64,000 bases of DNA from an uncultured Gemmiger sp. (GTDB lineage Bacteria; Bacillota; Clostridia; Oscillospirales; Ruminococcaceae). The stretch spans positions 1 to 64,000 of the forward strand of contig CALXHP010000004.1 of assembly GCA_944388135.1 (NCBI GenBank), written 5' to 3'. A program made the position numbers and the translations under genes. Below the pieces are notes generated by a model. That model had not been told where the DNA came from and did not search any database. It worked only from the letters and a program-made list of their open reading frames with translations. This document shows positions 53,842-62,236 of this stretch, piece by piece (position 1 is the stretch's first letter; each line of letters starts with the position of its first letter).

Positions 53842-54270
53842 TCAGTCCCCCAGGGCGGGCTCGCCGCAGTCATCCAGCCGGTCGTTGCAGTCCATCACCG
53901 AGGCACCGTCCGCCAGTGCCCGCAATATGACGCTGTCCCGCCGCACCCGGGGGTAGAGCATGGCCAGCCCGGCGGTGCGCAGCAGGGTCTGGGTCTCCTC
54001 CACCGAGAGGTGCATGGCCAGGGCCAGGCTGAGCAGCACATCCCGGGAGGGAGTGCCCCGCCGCCCCGAAAAGAGCTGGTAGCCGTAGCTGCGCTCGATC
54101 TGGGCGGCCTCGATGACGGCACCCTTTTTCAGCCCGTGGCGGGACAGCAGGGCGTCCAGGCAGGAGGCCAGGGTGTCGGACAGCATCTCCCCCTCATTTT
54201 CCCGGAGGTAATCCTCCACCCTGCCTTTGGAGAGCAGGGCGTTCATCAGTTCCTGGGTGGTACGATTCAT
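53842..54270 (-). CDS. HTH (XRE-type) regulator partner of the kinase
   Basis: 142 residues. The middle (about 45-105) forms an XRE-like helix-turn-helix: GLKKGAVIEAAQIERSYGYQLFSGRRGTPSRDVLLSLALAMHLSVEETQTLLRTAG arranged as recognition and dimer helices. Two bases separate it from the kinase start, so the two are one unit; similar HTH-kinase pairs occur in many Clostridia. The HTH protein may be the kinase substrate. GGAGG precedes the ATG. Confidence 0.8.
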   Translation of the reverse strand: MNRTTQELMNALLSKGRVEDYLRENEGEMLSDTLASCLDALLSRHGLKKGAVIEAAQIERSYGYQLFSGRRGTPSRDVLLSLALAMHLSVEETQTLLRTAGLAMLYPRVRRDSVILRALADGASVMDCNDRLDDCGEPALGD

Positions 54271-54290
54271 GGCAGCCTCCTCGTTTCGGT

Positions 54291-56261
54291 TCAGACCGGC
54301 AATCCCTGGGGGATCAGGCCGTTTTCATAGGCGCGGACCAGGGCTTCCAGGTCCCGCACCCGCTCCATCTTCCGCACGCCCTCGTCGGTGTCCCGCACCT
54401 GGATGCGCCGGGGGGCCGTGTAGATATATTCGCTCTTGCTGGCAATGTCCTCATCCTCGTGGATGGCCTTTTCCACACTTTCAAAGGGCTGGTGGGTGCG
54501 CAGGATCAGCCCCCGGGAATTGTACACCAGGGTGTACCCGGCGATGCCGGTTTTCTGGTGGTAGGCCCGGCAGAAGCCGCCGTCGATGATGATGAGCCGC
54601 CCGCCGCCCTTCACGGGGCTTTCCCCCTCGATGGCCCGCACCGGCACATGGCCGTTGACGATGTGGGACCCTTTGTCGTGGAGGCCGAAGGCCGCCAGGA
54701 TCTTGTCGGCGGTCTCGGGCTTGTCGATGTGGCGGTAGTAGGGGTCCTTCACCTCGGTGTGGGTGGCGGGGTCGGCGATGTAGAGCCGCTCGAAGGTGGT
54801 CATGGCGCTGCGGCCGAAGAGAGGCGACTGGGCCCCGCACCAGAGATACCACAGAAAATCCTGGCCTGCCTGCCGGGCGGGGCTGCCCGCCGGGGCAAAA
54901 TAGCCCTGCCGGGCCCGCCGGTCGCAGTAGTCAAAGAGGGCCTTGCCGCCCCAGGGATGGCCTTCGTAGGTGTGGACGGCGAACTCGCCGTCCTCGGTCA
55001 TGGGCACCGCCCCGTGGTAGAGCAGGTTGCCGTTGCAGATCTTGTAGAGCGCCCCGTGGGCGTAGAGGAACTGCACATGGCGCTGCAGCCGCTCGCTTTC
55101 GGCAAAGGAGCGCACCAGGCCGTCCACCACCCGCTGCTCGTAGGGGGTCAGGGCCGACGGGTCCTGGGGGGATACGGTGGGGAAATCCTTGTCCAGCAGC
55201 GGATAGACCTCCGCGCCGCACCGGACGGTACCCGCCTCCCAGTCGATGCGGTGGAGCCAGTCCCGCCCCTCCATGTGAAAGTCGGGGTTGCGGGCGATGA
55301 CCTGGGATTCCAGTTTCAGCATCAGGATGGTCACCGCCTTGTGCATCCGGGCGGTGGCGTTCAGGTCGCCGGCAGTGGCGTTGCGGGCGTCGGTGTGGGG
55401 CAGCCAGCGGGTCACGTCGGAGTGGCCGTAGGTGCGCTCGGCAAACCGTTCCAGCTGGCGCAGGCTGATGCCGTAGCCCCCTTCCAGAGTGTCGATGTTG
55501 TTGTAGGCCAGGGTGGTTTTCAGCACGGTGAGGATGCACAGGGGGCTGCCCGCGGCGGCGCCCATCCAGACCACATCGTGGTTGCCCCACTGGATGTCCA
55601 CCTGGTGGTGGGCCATCAGGCTGTCCAGGATGCGGTCGGGCCGGGGGCCCCGGTCGAAGAGGTCCCCCACAATGTGCAGCCGGTCCACCGCCAGCCACTT
55701 GATGACCTCGCACAGCCGTGTGACATAGGCATCCGCCCGGTTGTGCCGCACGATGCTGTCGATGATCTGGCCGTAGTAGAGGTCCTTGTCGTGGTCCTCG
55801 AAGTGGGCGTGGAGCAGCTCGTCCAGGATGTAGGCGCAGCTTTCCGGCAGGCCCGCTCGTACATGGGCCCGGGTGTGTTTGCTGGAGACAAACCGGCACA
55901 AATCGATGAGCCGCAGCAGGGTGGTGCGGTACCAGGCGGCCAGGTCCTTCTGTTTGGCCTTCAGTTCGGGGAGCTTCTGGGCCGGGTAGTAGATCAGGGT
56001 GGCCAGCTCCGCCCGCTCGGCGGCGGGGACGGCCTCCCCCAGCACAAAGTCGATCTTCTCGTGGATGACCCCCGAGGCACTGTTCAGGATGTGCACAAAA
56101 GCTTCATGCTCGCCGTGGAGGTCGCTCATGAAATGTTCGGTACCTTTGGGCAGCTGCAGCACCGCCTCCAGCCGGATGATCTCGCTGGCAGCGGCCGCCA
56201 CCGTGGGGAACTGCTGGGCCAGCAGCCGCAGATAGCGCAGATGTTCACTGTGGGTAGGCAT
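54291..56261 (-). CDS. fbp: Fructose-1,6-bisphosphatase, class III
   Basis: Gluconeogenic phosphatase of the metallophosphoesterase superfamily, 656 residues, typical of Firmicute class III enzymes. Metal-binding motifs are SDLHGEHEAF, VGDLFDRGPRPD, WGNHDVVWMG and, near the end, NGHVPVR and IIDGGFC. The start at 56261 (MPTHSEHLRYL) has AAAGGAG at good spacing; it overlaps the end of the GH2 gene by 17 bases. Confidence 0.92.
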   Translation of the reverse strand: MPTHSEHLRYLRLLAQQFPTVAAAASEIIRLEAVLQLPKGTEHFMSDLHGEHEAFVHILNSASGVIHEKIDFVLGEAVPAAERAELATLIYYPAQKLPELKAKQKDLAAWYRTTLLRLIDLCRFVSSKHTRAHVRAGLPESCAYILDELLHAHFEDHDKDLYYGQIIDSIVRHNRADAYVTRLCEVIKWLAVDRLHIVGDLFDRGPRPDRILDSLMAHHQVDIQWGNHDVVWMGAAAGSPLCILTVLKTTLAYNNIDTLEGGYGISLRQLERFAERTYGHSDVTRWLPHTDARNATAGDLNATARMHKAVTILMLKLESQVIARNPDFHMEGRDWLHRIDWEAGTVRCGAEVYPLLDKDFPTVSPQDPSALTPYEQRVVDGLVRSFAESERLQRHVQFLYAHGALYKICNGNLLYHGAVPMTEDGEFAVHTYEGHPWGGKALFDYCDRRARQGYFAPAGSPARQAGQDFLWYLWCGAQSPLFGRSAMTTFERLYIADPATHTEVKDPYYRHIDKPETADKILAAFGLHDKGSHIVNGHVPVRAIEGESPVKGGGRLIIIDGGFCRAYHQKTGIAGYTLVYNSRGLILRTHQPFESVEKAIHEDEDIASKSEYIYTAPRRIQVRDTDEGVRKMERVRDLEALVRAYENGLIPQGLPV

Positions 56262-57999
56262 GGGTGGGCTCCTTTCCGGTACAGGATGCGGCAAAAGCGG
56301 CTTGCAGCTGCCCGCCCAGCGCCCGCATCCCGGCGGGGTCGGGTTTTACAACGCGGCGGTCGTAGGTCACCAGACCGTTGATCTCGTCCTCCACGTCGGA
56401 AAGCTGGGTGTAGATGGCCCCGCAGAGCCCTTTGGCCACGGCGGGCAGCACCTTTTGGGTATAAAGCCGGTTCAGGGCCTGCTGCAGTTCCGCCGGGGTG
56501 CGACTGGTGCTGTAGCCGTAGCTCTTTTCGGGGTTGAAGCGGTGGCCCTCCACCGCCAGGCAGCACCCGCCGAACTCCGACAGCACCAGGGGTTTGTCCT
56601 TTGCCCGGAGGGTCCAGGGCCCATAGTAGAGATGGCGGCTGTCGATGTCGGTCTCCCCGCCCCGGAACCAGCCCGAGGTGGTATCCACAAAGCGGGAATC
56701 GTCCAGGGCTTTCAGGCGGGCATAGACGGCGGAGGAACAGAACTGGCCCCAGCCCTCGTTGAAGATCGTCCAGTAGCAGATGCAGGGGTGGTTGTAGAGC
56801 TGGCGCACCGTGGCTTCCATCCCTGCCAGAAAGGCCCGGCGGGTGGCTTCGTCCCGGTGCATCCGGGTGTCGCTGAGGCGGCGCTGGAACCGCAGGGTGG
56901 GCCAGACGGTGTCCCGCCAGTAGGCGTAGTCGCCGTTGTTCACCATGTCCTGAAAGACCACCATCCCCAGCCGGTCGCAGAGGGTGTAGTAGATCTCCGG
57001 CTCCACCTTGATGTGTTTGCGCAGGGTGTTGAAACCCAGCTCCTTCATGGTGCGGATGTCCCGCTCGTATTCCTCGGGGCCCGCCGGGGTGAAGAGGCCG
57101 TCGCTGTAGTAGCCCTGGTCCAGCACCCCGTGGAAGAAAAAGGGCTTTCCGTTGAGGCAGAGCCGGGGGTAGCCCCCCGCCCGCTCCACCGACAGCCGCC
57201 GCAGGGCAAAGTAGCTCTCCACCCGGTCGGTGGGGGTCTCCAGGACCACCTCATATAAGTAGGGGTCGTCGGGGGTCCAGCACCGGGGCGCGGCGGGTTC
57301 CACCACCGCTTTTCCCCCTTCCAGCGGCACCGTCAGGGAGCCCTGGGGGGTCTGCACCGTGACGGTGCCCTGCTGGGTGGGGTCCCCCGTATCCAGCACC
57401 GCCCGGGTGTCGTCGGCCCGGATGGTCAGCCCCGGAATGGCATGGGGCGGCAGGCTTTCCAGCCAGACGGTCTGCCAGATGCCCGACACCGGGGTGTACC
57501 ACATGCCGCCCCGCTGCTCCACCTGCTTGCCGTAGGGCAGTACCTTGCTGCGCAGGTCGTCCCGCACCTGGAAGAGGAGCTCATTCTCCCCGGGGTGCAA
57601 AGCCTCGGTGAGGTCAAAGGTCATGGCCTCGTAGCCGCCCTGGTGGTGCCCCACCGGGCGGTCGTTGCACCAGGCGCCCAGCAGCTGGTCCGCCGCCCCG
57701 ATGTGCAGCACCACCCTCTCCCGGGCAAAGCCTTCCGGCAGGGGGAACCGCCGCCGGTACCAGAGGCTGGACCCTTCGGCAAAGTGGGTGCCGATGCCGG
57801 AGAGAGCGCTCTCGGGGCAGAAGGGCAGCCGGATTTCCCGGGGAAAGCTCTCCGGCGGGGTGCCGGTCTCGGTGGCCGCAAAATCCCACCGGCCGTTGAG
57901 GTTCAGCCAGCCTTCCCGCCGGAACTGGGGCCGGGGATAGCAATCCCAGGGGATTTCGGGCAGGTGCTCCCCGCCCGGGGTCAGCAGCGTTTGCAGCAT
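56245..57999 (-). CDS. Glycoside hydrolase family 2 enzyme
   Basis: 584 residues, no signal peptide, so cytoplasmic. Domain order is the GH2 one: sugar-binding jelly roll (about 30-185, WLNLNGRWDF), an Ig-like domain (185-275) and a TIM barrel (about 280-580). The acid/base is E415 in WTIFNEGWGQF and the nucleophile E475 in LVLSEFGG. It is shorter than LacZ and closer to beta-glucuronidase or small beta-galactosidase types; the sugar cannot be fixed. I chose the ATG at 57999, after AAGGAGG. Confidence 0.88.
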   Translation of the reverse strand: MLQTLLTPGGEHLPEIPWDCYPRPQFRREGWLNLNGRWDFAATETGTPPESFPREIRLPFCPESALSGIGTHFAEGSSLWYRRRFPLPEGFARERVVLHIGAADQLLGAWCNDRPVGHHQGGYEAMTFDLTEALHPGENELLFQVRDDLRSKVLPYGKQVEQRGGMWYTPVSGIWQTVWLESLPPHAIPGLTIRADDTRAVLDTGDPTQQGTVTVQTPQGSLTVPLEGGKAVVEPAAPRCWTPDDPYLYEVVLETPTDRVESYFALRRLSVERAGGYPRLCLNGKPFFFHGVLDQGYYSDGLFTPAGPEEYERDIRTMKELGFNTLRKHIKVEPEIYYTLCDRLGMVVFQDMVNNGDYAYWRDTVWPTLRFQRRLSDTRMHRDEATRRAFLAGMEATVRQLYNHPCICYWTIFNEGWGQFCSSAVYARLKALDDSRFVDTTSGWFRGGETDIDSRHLYYGPWTLRAKDKPLVLSEFGGCCLAVEGHRFNPEKSYGYSTSRTPAELQQALNRLYTQKVLPAVAKGLCGAIYTQLSDVEDEINGLVTYDRRVVKPDPAGMRALGGQLQAAFAASCTGKEPTHAYPQ

Positions 58000-58024
58000 G
58001 GAGCGTTCCCTCCTTCGGGGCCGG

Positions 58025-58519
58025 TCAGCGGGGCAGCCGTTCGTAAGCAATACGGGGGCTGCCGTCGGCGACGTGGATGATGCCGCAGCAGGCAAAGCCC
58101 GCCCCGGCGATGAGTTTCTGCATGATATGGTTGTCGGGGTGGGTATCGATGCGCAGATGGGGCTGCCGGGCCGCCGCAAAGGCCAGGGCCGCCCCGAACA
58201 CCCCGCGGCAGCGCCCGTCGCTGGCCAGCCGGTGGATGGTGGCATAGGGGGCGTTGCTGATCCAGGCGCCCTCGATGACCGCATAGGTGGGGTCCTCCCC
58301 CGGCACCAGGGCAAAGGCGGCGTGGGGGGCATCCCCGTCACAGAGGACAAACAGCTGTCCCCGGGCGATGTCCTGCTCCAGGATTTCGGGCCGCGGGTCG
58401 GTGGTGCCCCACTGGGTGGGGTTGCCGGTGGCCGCCATGAAGGCCCGGGCCTTCCGGTAGATCTCCGCCAGGGCGGGCAGGTCGGCGGCGGTAGCCGGGC
58501 GGACGGACAGCGCCGTCAC
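58025..58519 (-). CDS. GNAT family N-acetyltransferase
   Basis: 164 residues starting at a GTG that overlaps the MATE stop (GTGA). GNAT features are the N-terminal VRPATAADLPALAEIYRKARAFM, and the acetyl-CoA loop region RCRGVFGAALAFAAARQPHLRIDTHPDN. The C-terminal GFACCGIIHVADGSPRIAYER is typical of the small-molecule acetylating subgroup. Substrate unknown. Confidence 0.83.
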   Translation of the reverse strand: MTALSVRPATAADLPALAEIYRKARAFMAATGNPTQWGTTDPRPEILEQDIARGQLFVLCDGDAPHAAFALVPGEDPTYAVIEGAWISNAPYATIHRLASDGRCRGVFGAALAFAAARQPHLRIDTHPDNHIMQKLIAGAGFACCGIIHVADGSPRIAYERLPR

Positions 58520-59919
58520 AGGGCGGCCGCCTTCTGCTTGGCCTCCATCTCTTTCAGTTCCGGCATGACGGTGCAACGCATGGTGATGTAGCAGGCAAGG
58601 CCGCCGATGCAGTTGGAGATGGGCTCCGCCAGAAAGACGCCGTTGACCCCCAGGCCCGCCACATGGGGCAGCAGCAGGGTCAGGGGCACCACGATGATGG
58701 CCTTGCGCAGCAGCGAGAAGAAGATGGCCATCTTGGCCTTGTTCAGAGATTTAAAGACACTCTGGCCGCTGAACTGGAAGGCCATCATGACGAAACCGAA
58801 GAAGTAGATATGCAGGGAGGGCACGGCGGCGGCCAGCAGGTCGGGGTCGTGGTTGAAGATCATGATGAAAGCCGAGGGGAACAGGGAGATCAGCCCCCAG
58901 ATCAGCAAAGTATAGCCGAAGCCCAGCTGGGTCATGAACCGGATGGCCCCCCGCACCCGGGGCACGCTGCGGGCGCCGTAGTTGTAGCTGATCACCGGGG
59001 AGGCGCCGTCGGTAAGGGCCATGACGGGGGTCTGGGCGATCTGCCGCACCGAGTTGATGACCGTCATGACGCTGATGTAGAGGTCCCCGCCGAAGGTGCG
59101 CAGGGTGGCGTTGCAGGCCACCTGGACCAGGCTGTCGGTGAAGGACATGACAAAGCTGGAGGTGCCCAGGGCGGTGATCCGCCGGATGCAGGCCCAGTCG
59201 GGGCGGAAGCCCCGGATGACCAGGCGCAGTTCGGTTTTGGGGCCGGTGAGGAACCGCAGCACCCACACCGCCGAAAGCCCCTGGGAGATGACGGTGGCGA
59301 TGGCCGCCCCCCGCACCCCCAGGCCGCAGGCGTAGATCAGGATGGGGTCCAGCACGATGTTGGCGGCAGCCCCCAGCAATACGGTGAGCATGCCGATGCG
59401 GGCAAAGCCCTGGCTGTTGATGTAGGGATTGAGGCCCAGGGAGGTCATGACAAAAACGGTGCCCAGCAGATAGATAATGAGGTAGTCGGCGGCATAGCGG
59501 TAGGTTTCGTCGCTGGCGCCGAAGAGGTAGAGCACCGGTTTGTGGAACACCAGCCCCACCACCGTAAGGGCCAGCCCGCAGATCACCAGCATGAAGTAGG
59601 CGTTGGCCATGATTCTGGCGGCGGTCTTTTCATCCTTCTGCCCCCGGGCGATGGAGCACAGCGGTGCCCCGCCCACCCCGAACAGGTTGGCGAAGGCGGT
59701 GACCAGGGTGACCAGGGGGAAGCACAGCCCCAGCCCGGCCAGGGCGATGGTGCCCTCACCGGGGATCTTGCCGATGTAGATACGGTCCACGATGTTGTAC
59801 AACAGGTTGAGCACCTGGGCCACCAGCATGGGGGCCGCCACGTTGAGAATACCCCGGCGCACATCCCCGGTGGAAAAATCCACCTGGCCGCTGCCGGTAT
59901 GAGAAGTTGAAACTGCCAT
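58516..59919 (-). CDS. MATE family efflux transporter
   Basis: 467 residues, twelve predicted spans in two homologous halves. N-terminal half: APMLVAQVLNLLYNIVDRIYIGKIPGEG; C-terminal half: TPVMALTDGASPVISYNYGARSVPRVRGAIR. The LYNIVDRIYIG motif is the MATE signature. Start at 59919 has GGAAAGGA; a strong promoter lies upstream. Probably exports a drug or metabolite with Na+ or H+. Translationally coupled with the GNAT gene. Confidence 0.9.
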   Translation of the reverse strand: MAVSTSHTGSGQVDFSTGDVRRGILNVAAPMLVAQVLNLLYNIVDRIYIGKIPGEGTIALAGLGLCFPLVTLVTAFANLFGVGGAPLCSIARGQKDEKTAARIMANAYFMLVICGLALTVVGLVFHKPVLYLFGASDETYRYAADYLIIYLLGTVFVMTSLGLNPYINSQGFARIGMLTVLLGAAANIVLDPILIYACGLGVRGAAIATVISQGLSAVWVLRFLTGPKTELRLVIRGFRPDWACIRRITALGTSSFVMSFTDSLVQVACNATLRTFGGDLYISVMTVINSVRQIAQTPVMALTDGASPVISYNYGARSVPRVRGAIRFMTQLGFGYTLLIWGLISLFPSAFIMIFNHDPDLLAAAVPSLHIYFFGFVMMAFQFSGQSVFKSLNKAKMAIFFSLLRKAIIVVPLTLLLPHVAGLGVNGVFLAEPISNCIGGLACYITMRCTVMPELKEMEAKQKAAAL

Positions 59920-59960
59920 ACTCCGATTCCTTTCCTGTACCAAAACACTCTATAAAAGGT

Positions 59961-59989
59961 ATTATAGCATACTTTTTACACACCGTTAA
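59961..59989 (-). promoter_or_regulatory. Promoter of the MATE-GNAT-GH2-FBP direction
   Basis: TTAACG (59989-59984), 17-nt spacer, TATAAT (59966-59961). Confidence 0.6.
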
Positions 59990-60002
59990 GCGGGGACGGC
60001 GG

Positions 60003-60031
60003 TTGTTTTTGGGCGGCGGTTGTGTTACAAT
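60003..60031 (+). promoter_or_regulatory. Promoter of the serine dehydratase operon
   Basis: TTGTTT (60003-60008), 17-nt spacer, TACAAT (60026-60031), divergent from the MATE promoter. Confidence 0.6.
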
Positions 60032-60062
60032 TTGCCCTATACACAGAGGGGAGGCGCTTTTG

Positions 60063-60719
60063 ATGAATGTATTCGACATCATCGGGCCGGTGATGATCGG
60101 CCCGTCCAGCAGCCACACGGCGGGGGCGGCCCGCATCGGCCACATTGCCCGGCAGCTTTTGCAGGAGGAACCGGCGGCGGCCCAGATCGTGCTCTACGGC
60201 AGCTTTGCCAAGACCTACAAGGGCCACGGCACAGACAAAGCCCTCATTGCCGGGATTCTGGGGATGGAACCCGACGACCCCCGGCTGCGGTTTTCCCCCA
60301 GAATTGCCCGGGAACAGGGGCTGGATGTGGCCCTCTCCACCGGGGAGCTGGCCGAAGGCCACCCTAACACCGCCGTACTCACCCTCACCGGCCGCCACGG
60401 CGGCACCATCACGGTGCGGGGGTCCAGCATCGGCGGGGGCAACATTGTCATCGACGCCATCAACGGGATGCCGGTGCATATCAGCGGCCAGCACCCCAGC
60501 CTCATCGTCCAGCACCGGGACCGCCCCGGCGTCATTGCCGAGGTCACCGACCAGCTGGCCGACCATGGGGTGAACATCTGCAACTTCACCCTCTCCCGCC
60601 GGCAGAAAGGCGGGGTGGCCGTCATGACCATCGAGATGGACGGCGGCCTGGACGAGGAACTGGCCGCCCGGGTGCGGGCCCTGCCCGACGTGATGCTCTG
60701 CGTCACGCTGCTGCCGTAA
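60063..60719 (+). CDS. sdaAB: L-serine dehydratase, iron-sulfur dependent, beta subunit
   Basis: 218 residues. N-terminal SDH beta domain with DIIGPVMIGPSSSHTAGAARIG and the constrained GSFAKTYKGHGTDKALIAGILG; C-terminal ACT domain (about 145-218, HRDRPGVIAEVTDQLADHGVNICNF split at the turn), which may sense serine. With the alpha subunit it deaminates L-serine to pyruvate and ammonia. ATG at 60063 follows GGGGAGG. Confidence 0.93.
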   Translation: MNVFDIIGPVMIGPSSSHTAGAARIGHIARQLLQEEPAAAQIVLYGSFAKTYKGHGTDKALIAGILGMEPDDPRLRFSPRIAREQGLDVALSTGELAEGHPNTAVLTLTGRHGGTITVRGSSIGGGNIVIDAINGMPVHISGQHPSLIVQHRDRPGVIAEVTDQLADHGVNICNFTLSRRQKGGVAVMTIEMDGGLDEELAARVRALPDVMLCVTLLP

Positions 60720-60735
60720 CAAGGAGGGATTTGCC

Positions 60736-61617
60736 ATGCCGGAAGAACTGAACTATCATTCCCTGGCGGGGCTGGTGGCCGCCGCCGAAACCGCCGGACA
60801 ACCCCTGTCGGCCCTGGTGCTGCGCCAGCAGGCCGCCCAGCTGGAACAGACCGAGGAGGAAGTTTTCCACCACATGGAGGAAAACTTCCGGGTCATGGCC
60901 GCCTGCATCGAACCGGGGTGCGACCCCGACCTGCGCTCCGCCAGCGGCCTTACCGGCGGGGACGCCTGCAAGATGCGCCGCCGGGTGGAGGAAGGCAAAA
61001 ATCTCACCGGCCCGGTGATGGGCGGGGCCCTCTACCGGGCGCTGGCCGTCAGCGAGCTGAACGCCGCCATGGGCCGCATCGTGGCCGCCCCCACCGCCGG
61101 CAGCTGCGGCATCCTGCCCGCCGTGCTGCTGACCATGCAGGAGCGGGGCGCCACCGAGCATGACTGCGTCATGAGCATGTTCACCGCCAGTGCCGTGGGG
61201 CTGGTCATTGCGGAAAACGCCTGCCTGGCCGGGGCCCAGGGTGGCTGCCAGGCGGAATGCGGCAGCGCCGCCGCCATGGCCGCGGCGGCCCTGGTGGAAC
61301 TGGGCGGCGGCACCCCCAGAATGCTGGACGACGCGGTGGCCATCGCCCTGAAATGCCAGCTGGGGCTGGTGTGCGACCCGGTGGCGGGGCTGGTGGAGAT
61401 CCCCTGCATCAAGCGCAACGCCGCGGGGGCGTCCATCGCCTTTATGGCGGCGGAGCTGGCCCTGGCGGGCATCGGCAGCCGCATTCCCGCCGACGAGGTC
61501 ATCCTGGCCATGCGCCGGGTGGGCAACACCATGCCCTCCGCCCTGAAGGAGACCGCCGAGGGCGGCCTGGCCGCCACCCCCACCGCCTGCCGCCTCTGCA
61601 AACAGGTGTTCGGCTGA
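60736..61617 (+). CDS. sdaAA: L-serine dehydratase, iron-sulfur dependent, alpha subunit
   Basis: 293 residues, catalytic subunit with an oxygen-sensitive [4Fe-4S] cluster. Cluster cysteine candidates lie in GGCQAECGSAAAMAAAA, LGLVCDPVAGLVEIPC and the C-terminal TACRLCKQVFG. The APTAGSCGILPAVLL and NAAMGRIVAAPTAG segments are family hallmarks. AAGGAGG site; 16 nt after the beta subunit gene. Confidence 0.94.
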   Translation: MPEELNYHSLAGLVAAAETAGQPLSALVLRQQAAQLEQTEEEVFHHMEENFRVMAACIEPGCDPDLRSASGLTGGDACKMRRRVEEGKNLTGPVMGGALYRALAVSELNAAMGRIVAAPTAGSCGILPAVLLTMQERGATEHDCVMSMFTASAVGLVIAENACLAGAQGGCQAECGSAAAMAAAALVELGGGTPRMLDDAVAIALKCQLGLVCDPVAGLVEIPCIKRNAAGASIAFMAAELALAGIGSRIPADEVILAMRRVGNTMPSALKETAEGGLAATPTACRLCKQVFG

Positions 61618-61628
61618 TTGATACCGGG

Positions 61629-61659
61629 CCCGGACCGCTTTCACGGTCCGGGTCCTTTT
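61629..61659 (+). terminator. Terminator of the sdaAB-sdaAA operon
   Basis: CCCGGACCG (61629-61637) pairs with CGGTCCGGG (61644-61652), followed by TCCTTTT and a further T run. Confidence 0.85.
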
Positions 61660-61700
61660 CTTTTTTGCCCTTGACAAAGGCAGGGTTTTGGCCTGTCCTT

Positions 61701-61716
61701 ACTTAGGAACCTAAAT
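61701..61716 (+). promoter_or_regulatory. Operator before marR
   Basis: ACTTAGGAACCTAAAT: an imperfect palindrome centred between TTAGG and CCTAA, placed just downstream of a TTGACA (61671-61676). A near-identical copy precedes the MATE gene, so it is the probable MarR binding site. Confidence 0.7.
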
Positions 61717-61730
61717 ACAGGAGGCCCATC

Positions 61731-62153
61731 ATGCACCATGACCAACACGCCGCACGGTATGTGAGCAAATTATCCAACAAGCTGCGCCGCCGGATCGACG
61801 CCTTTTCCACCCGGGGGCAGATGAGCGGCTCCCAGGGGCGGGTGCTGCATTTTCTGCTGGCCCAGCGGGACGAGGTCTACCAGAAAGACATCGAAGATGA
61901 GTTCAGCCTGCGCCCTTCCACCGCCACCGAACTGCTGAAAAAGATGGAGCGGGACGGCCTGATCCGCCGGGAGGCGGTCTCCCGGGATGCCCGGCTGAAA
62001 CGGATCGTCGTCACCGACAAGGCCCTGGCCTACCGGCAGGCCGTGATGGCCGACATCCTGGGCCTGGAAGGGGAACTCACCCGGGGAATCGCCCCCGAGG
62101 ATATGGACGTGTTTTTCCGGGTCATGGAACAGATGCTGGACAATATGCGCTGA
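61731..62153 (+). CDS. MarR family transcriptional regulator
   Basis: 140 residues with the MarR winged helix: GQMSGSQGRVLHFLLAQRDEVYQKDIE, the recognition helix LRPSTATELLKKMERDGLI and the wing RREAVSRDARLKRIVVTDKG-type strand pair. Flanking helices at both ends form the dimer interface. It sits upstream of a MATE exporter and both have the same operator, so it most likely represses itself and the pump until a ligand binds. Confidence 0.92.
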   Translation: MHHDQHAARYVSKLSNKLRRRIDAFSTRGQMSGSQGRVLHFLLAQRDEVYQKDIEDEFSLRPSTATELLKKMERDGLIRREAVSRDARLKRIVVTDKALAYRQAVMADILGLEGELTRGIAPEDMDVFFRVMEQMLDNMR

Positions 62154-62159
62154 AACCCA

Positions 62160-62187
62160 CTGCCGGGATACCCCCGGCAGTCTTTTC
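62160..62187 (+). terminator. Terminator between marR and the MATE gene
   Basis: CTGCCGGG (62160-62167) pairs with CCCGGCAG (62173-62180), followed by TCTTTT. It implies a separate or attenuated transcript for the pump. Confidence 0.75.
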
Positions 62188-62197
62188 CGCCCCCAAT

Positions 62198-62213
62198 ACT
62201 TAGGAAACTAAAA
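62198..62213 (+). promoter_or_regulatory. Operator before the MATE gene
   Basis: ACTTAGGAAACTAAAA, 14 of 16 bases identical to the site before marR, 24 nt upstream of the MATE start. Confidence 0.7.
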
Positions 62214-62236
62214 ATCACCATGCGGAGGTCTTTTTT

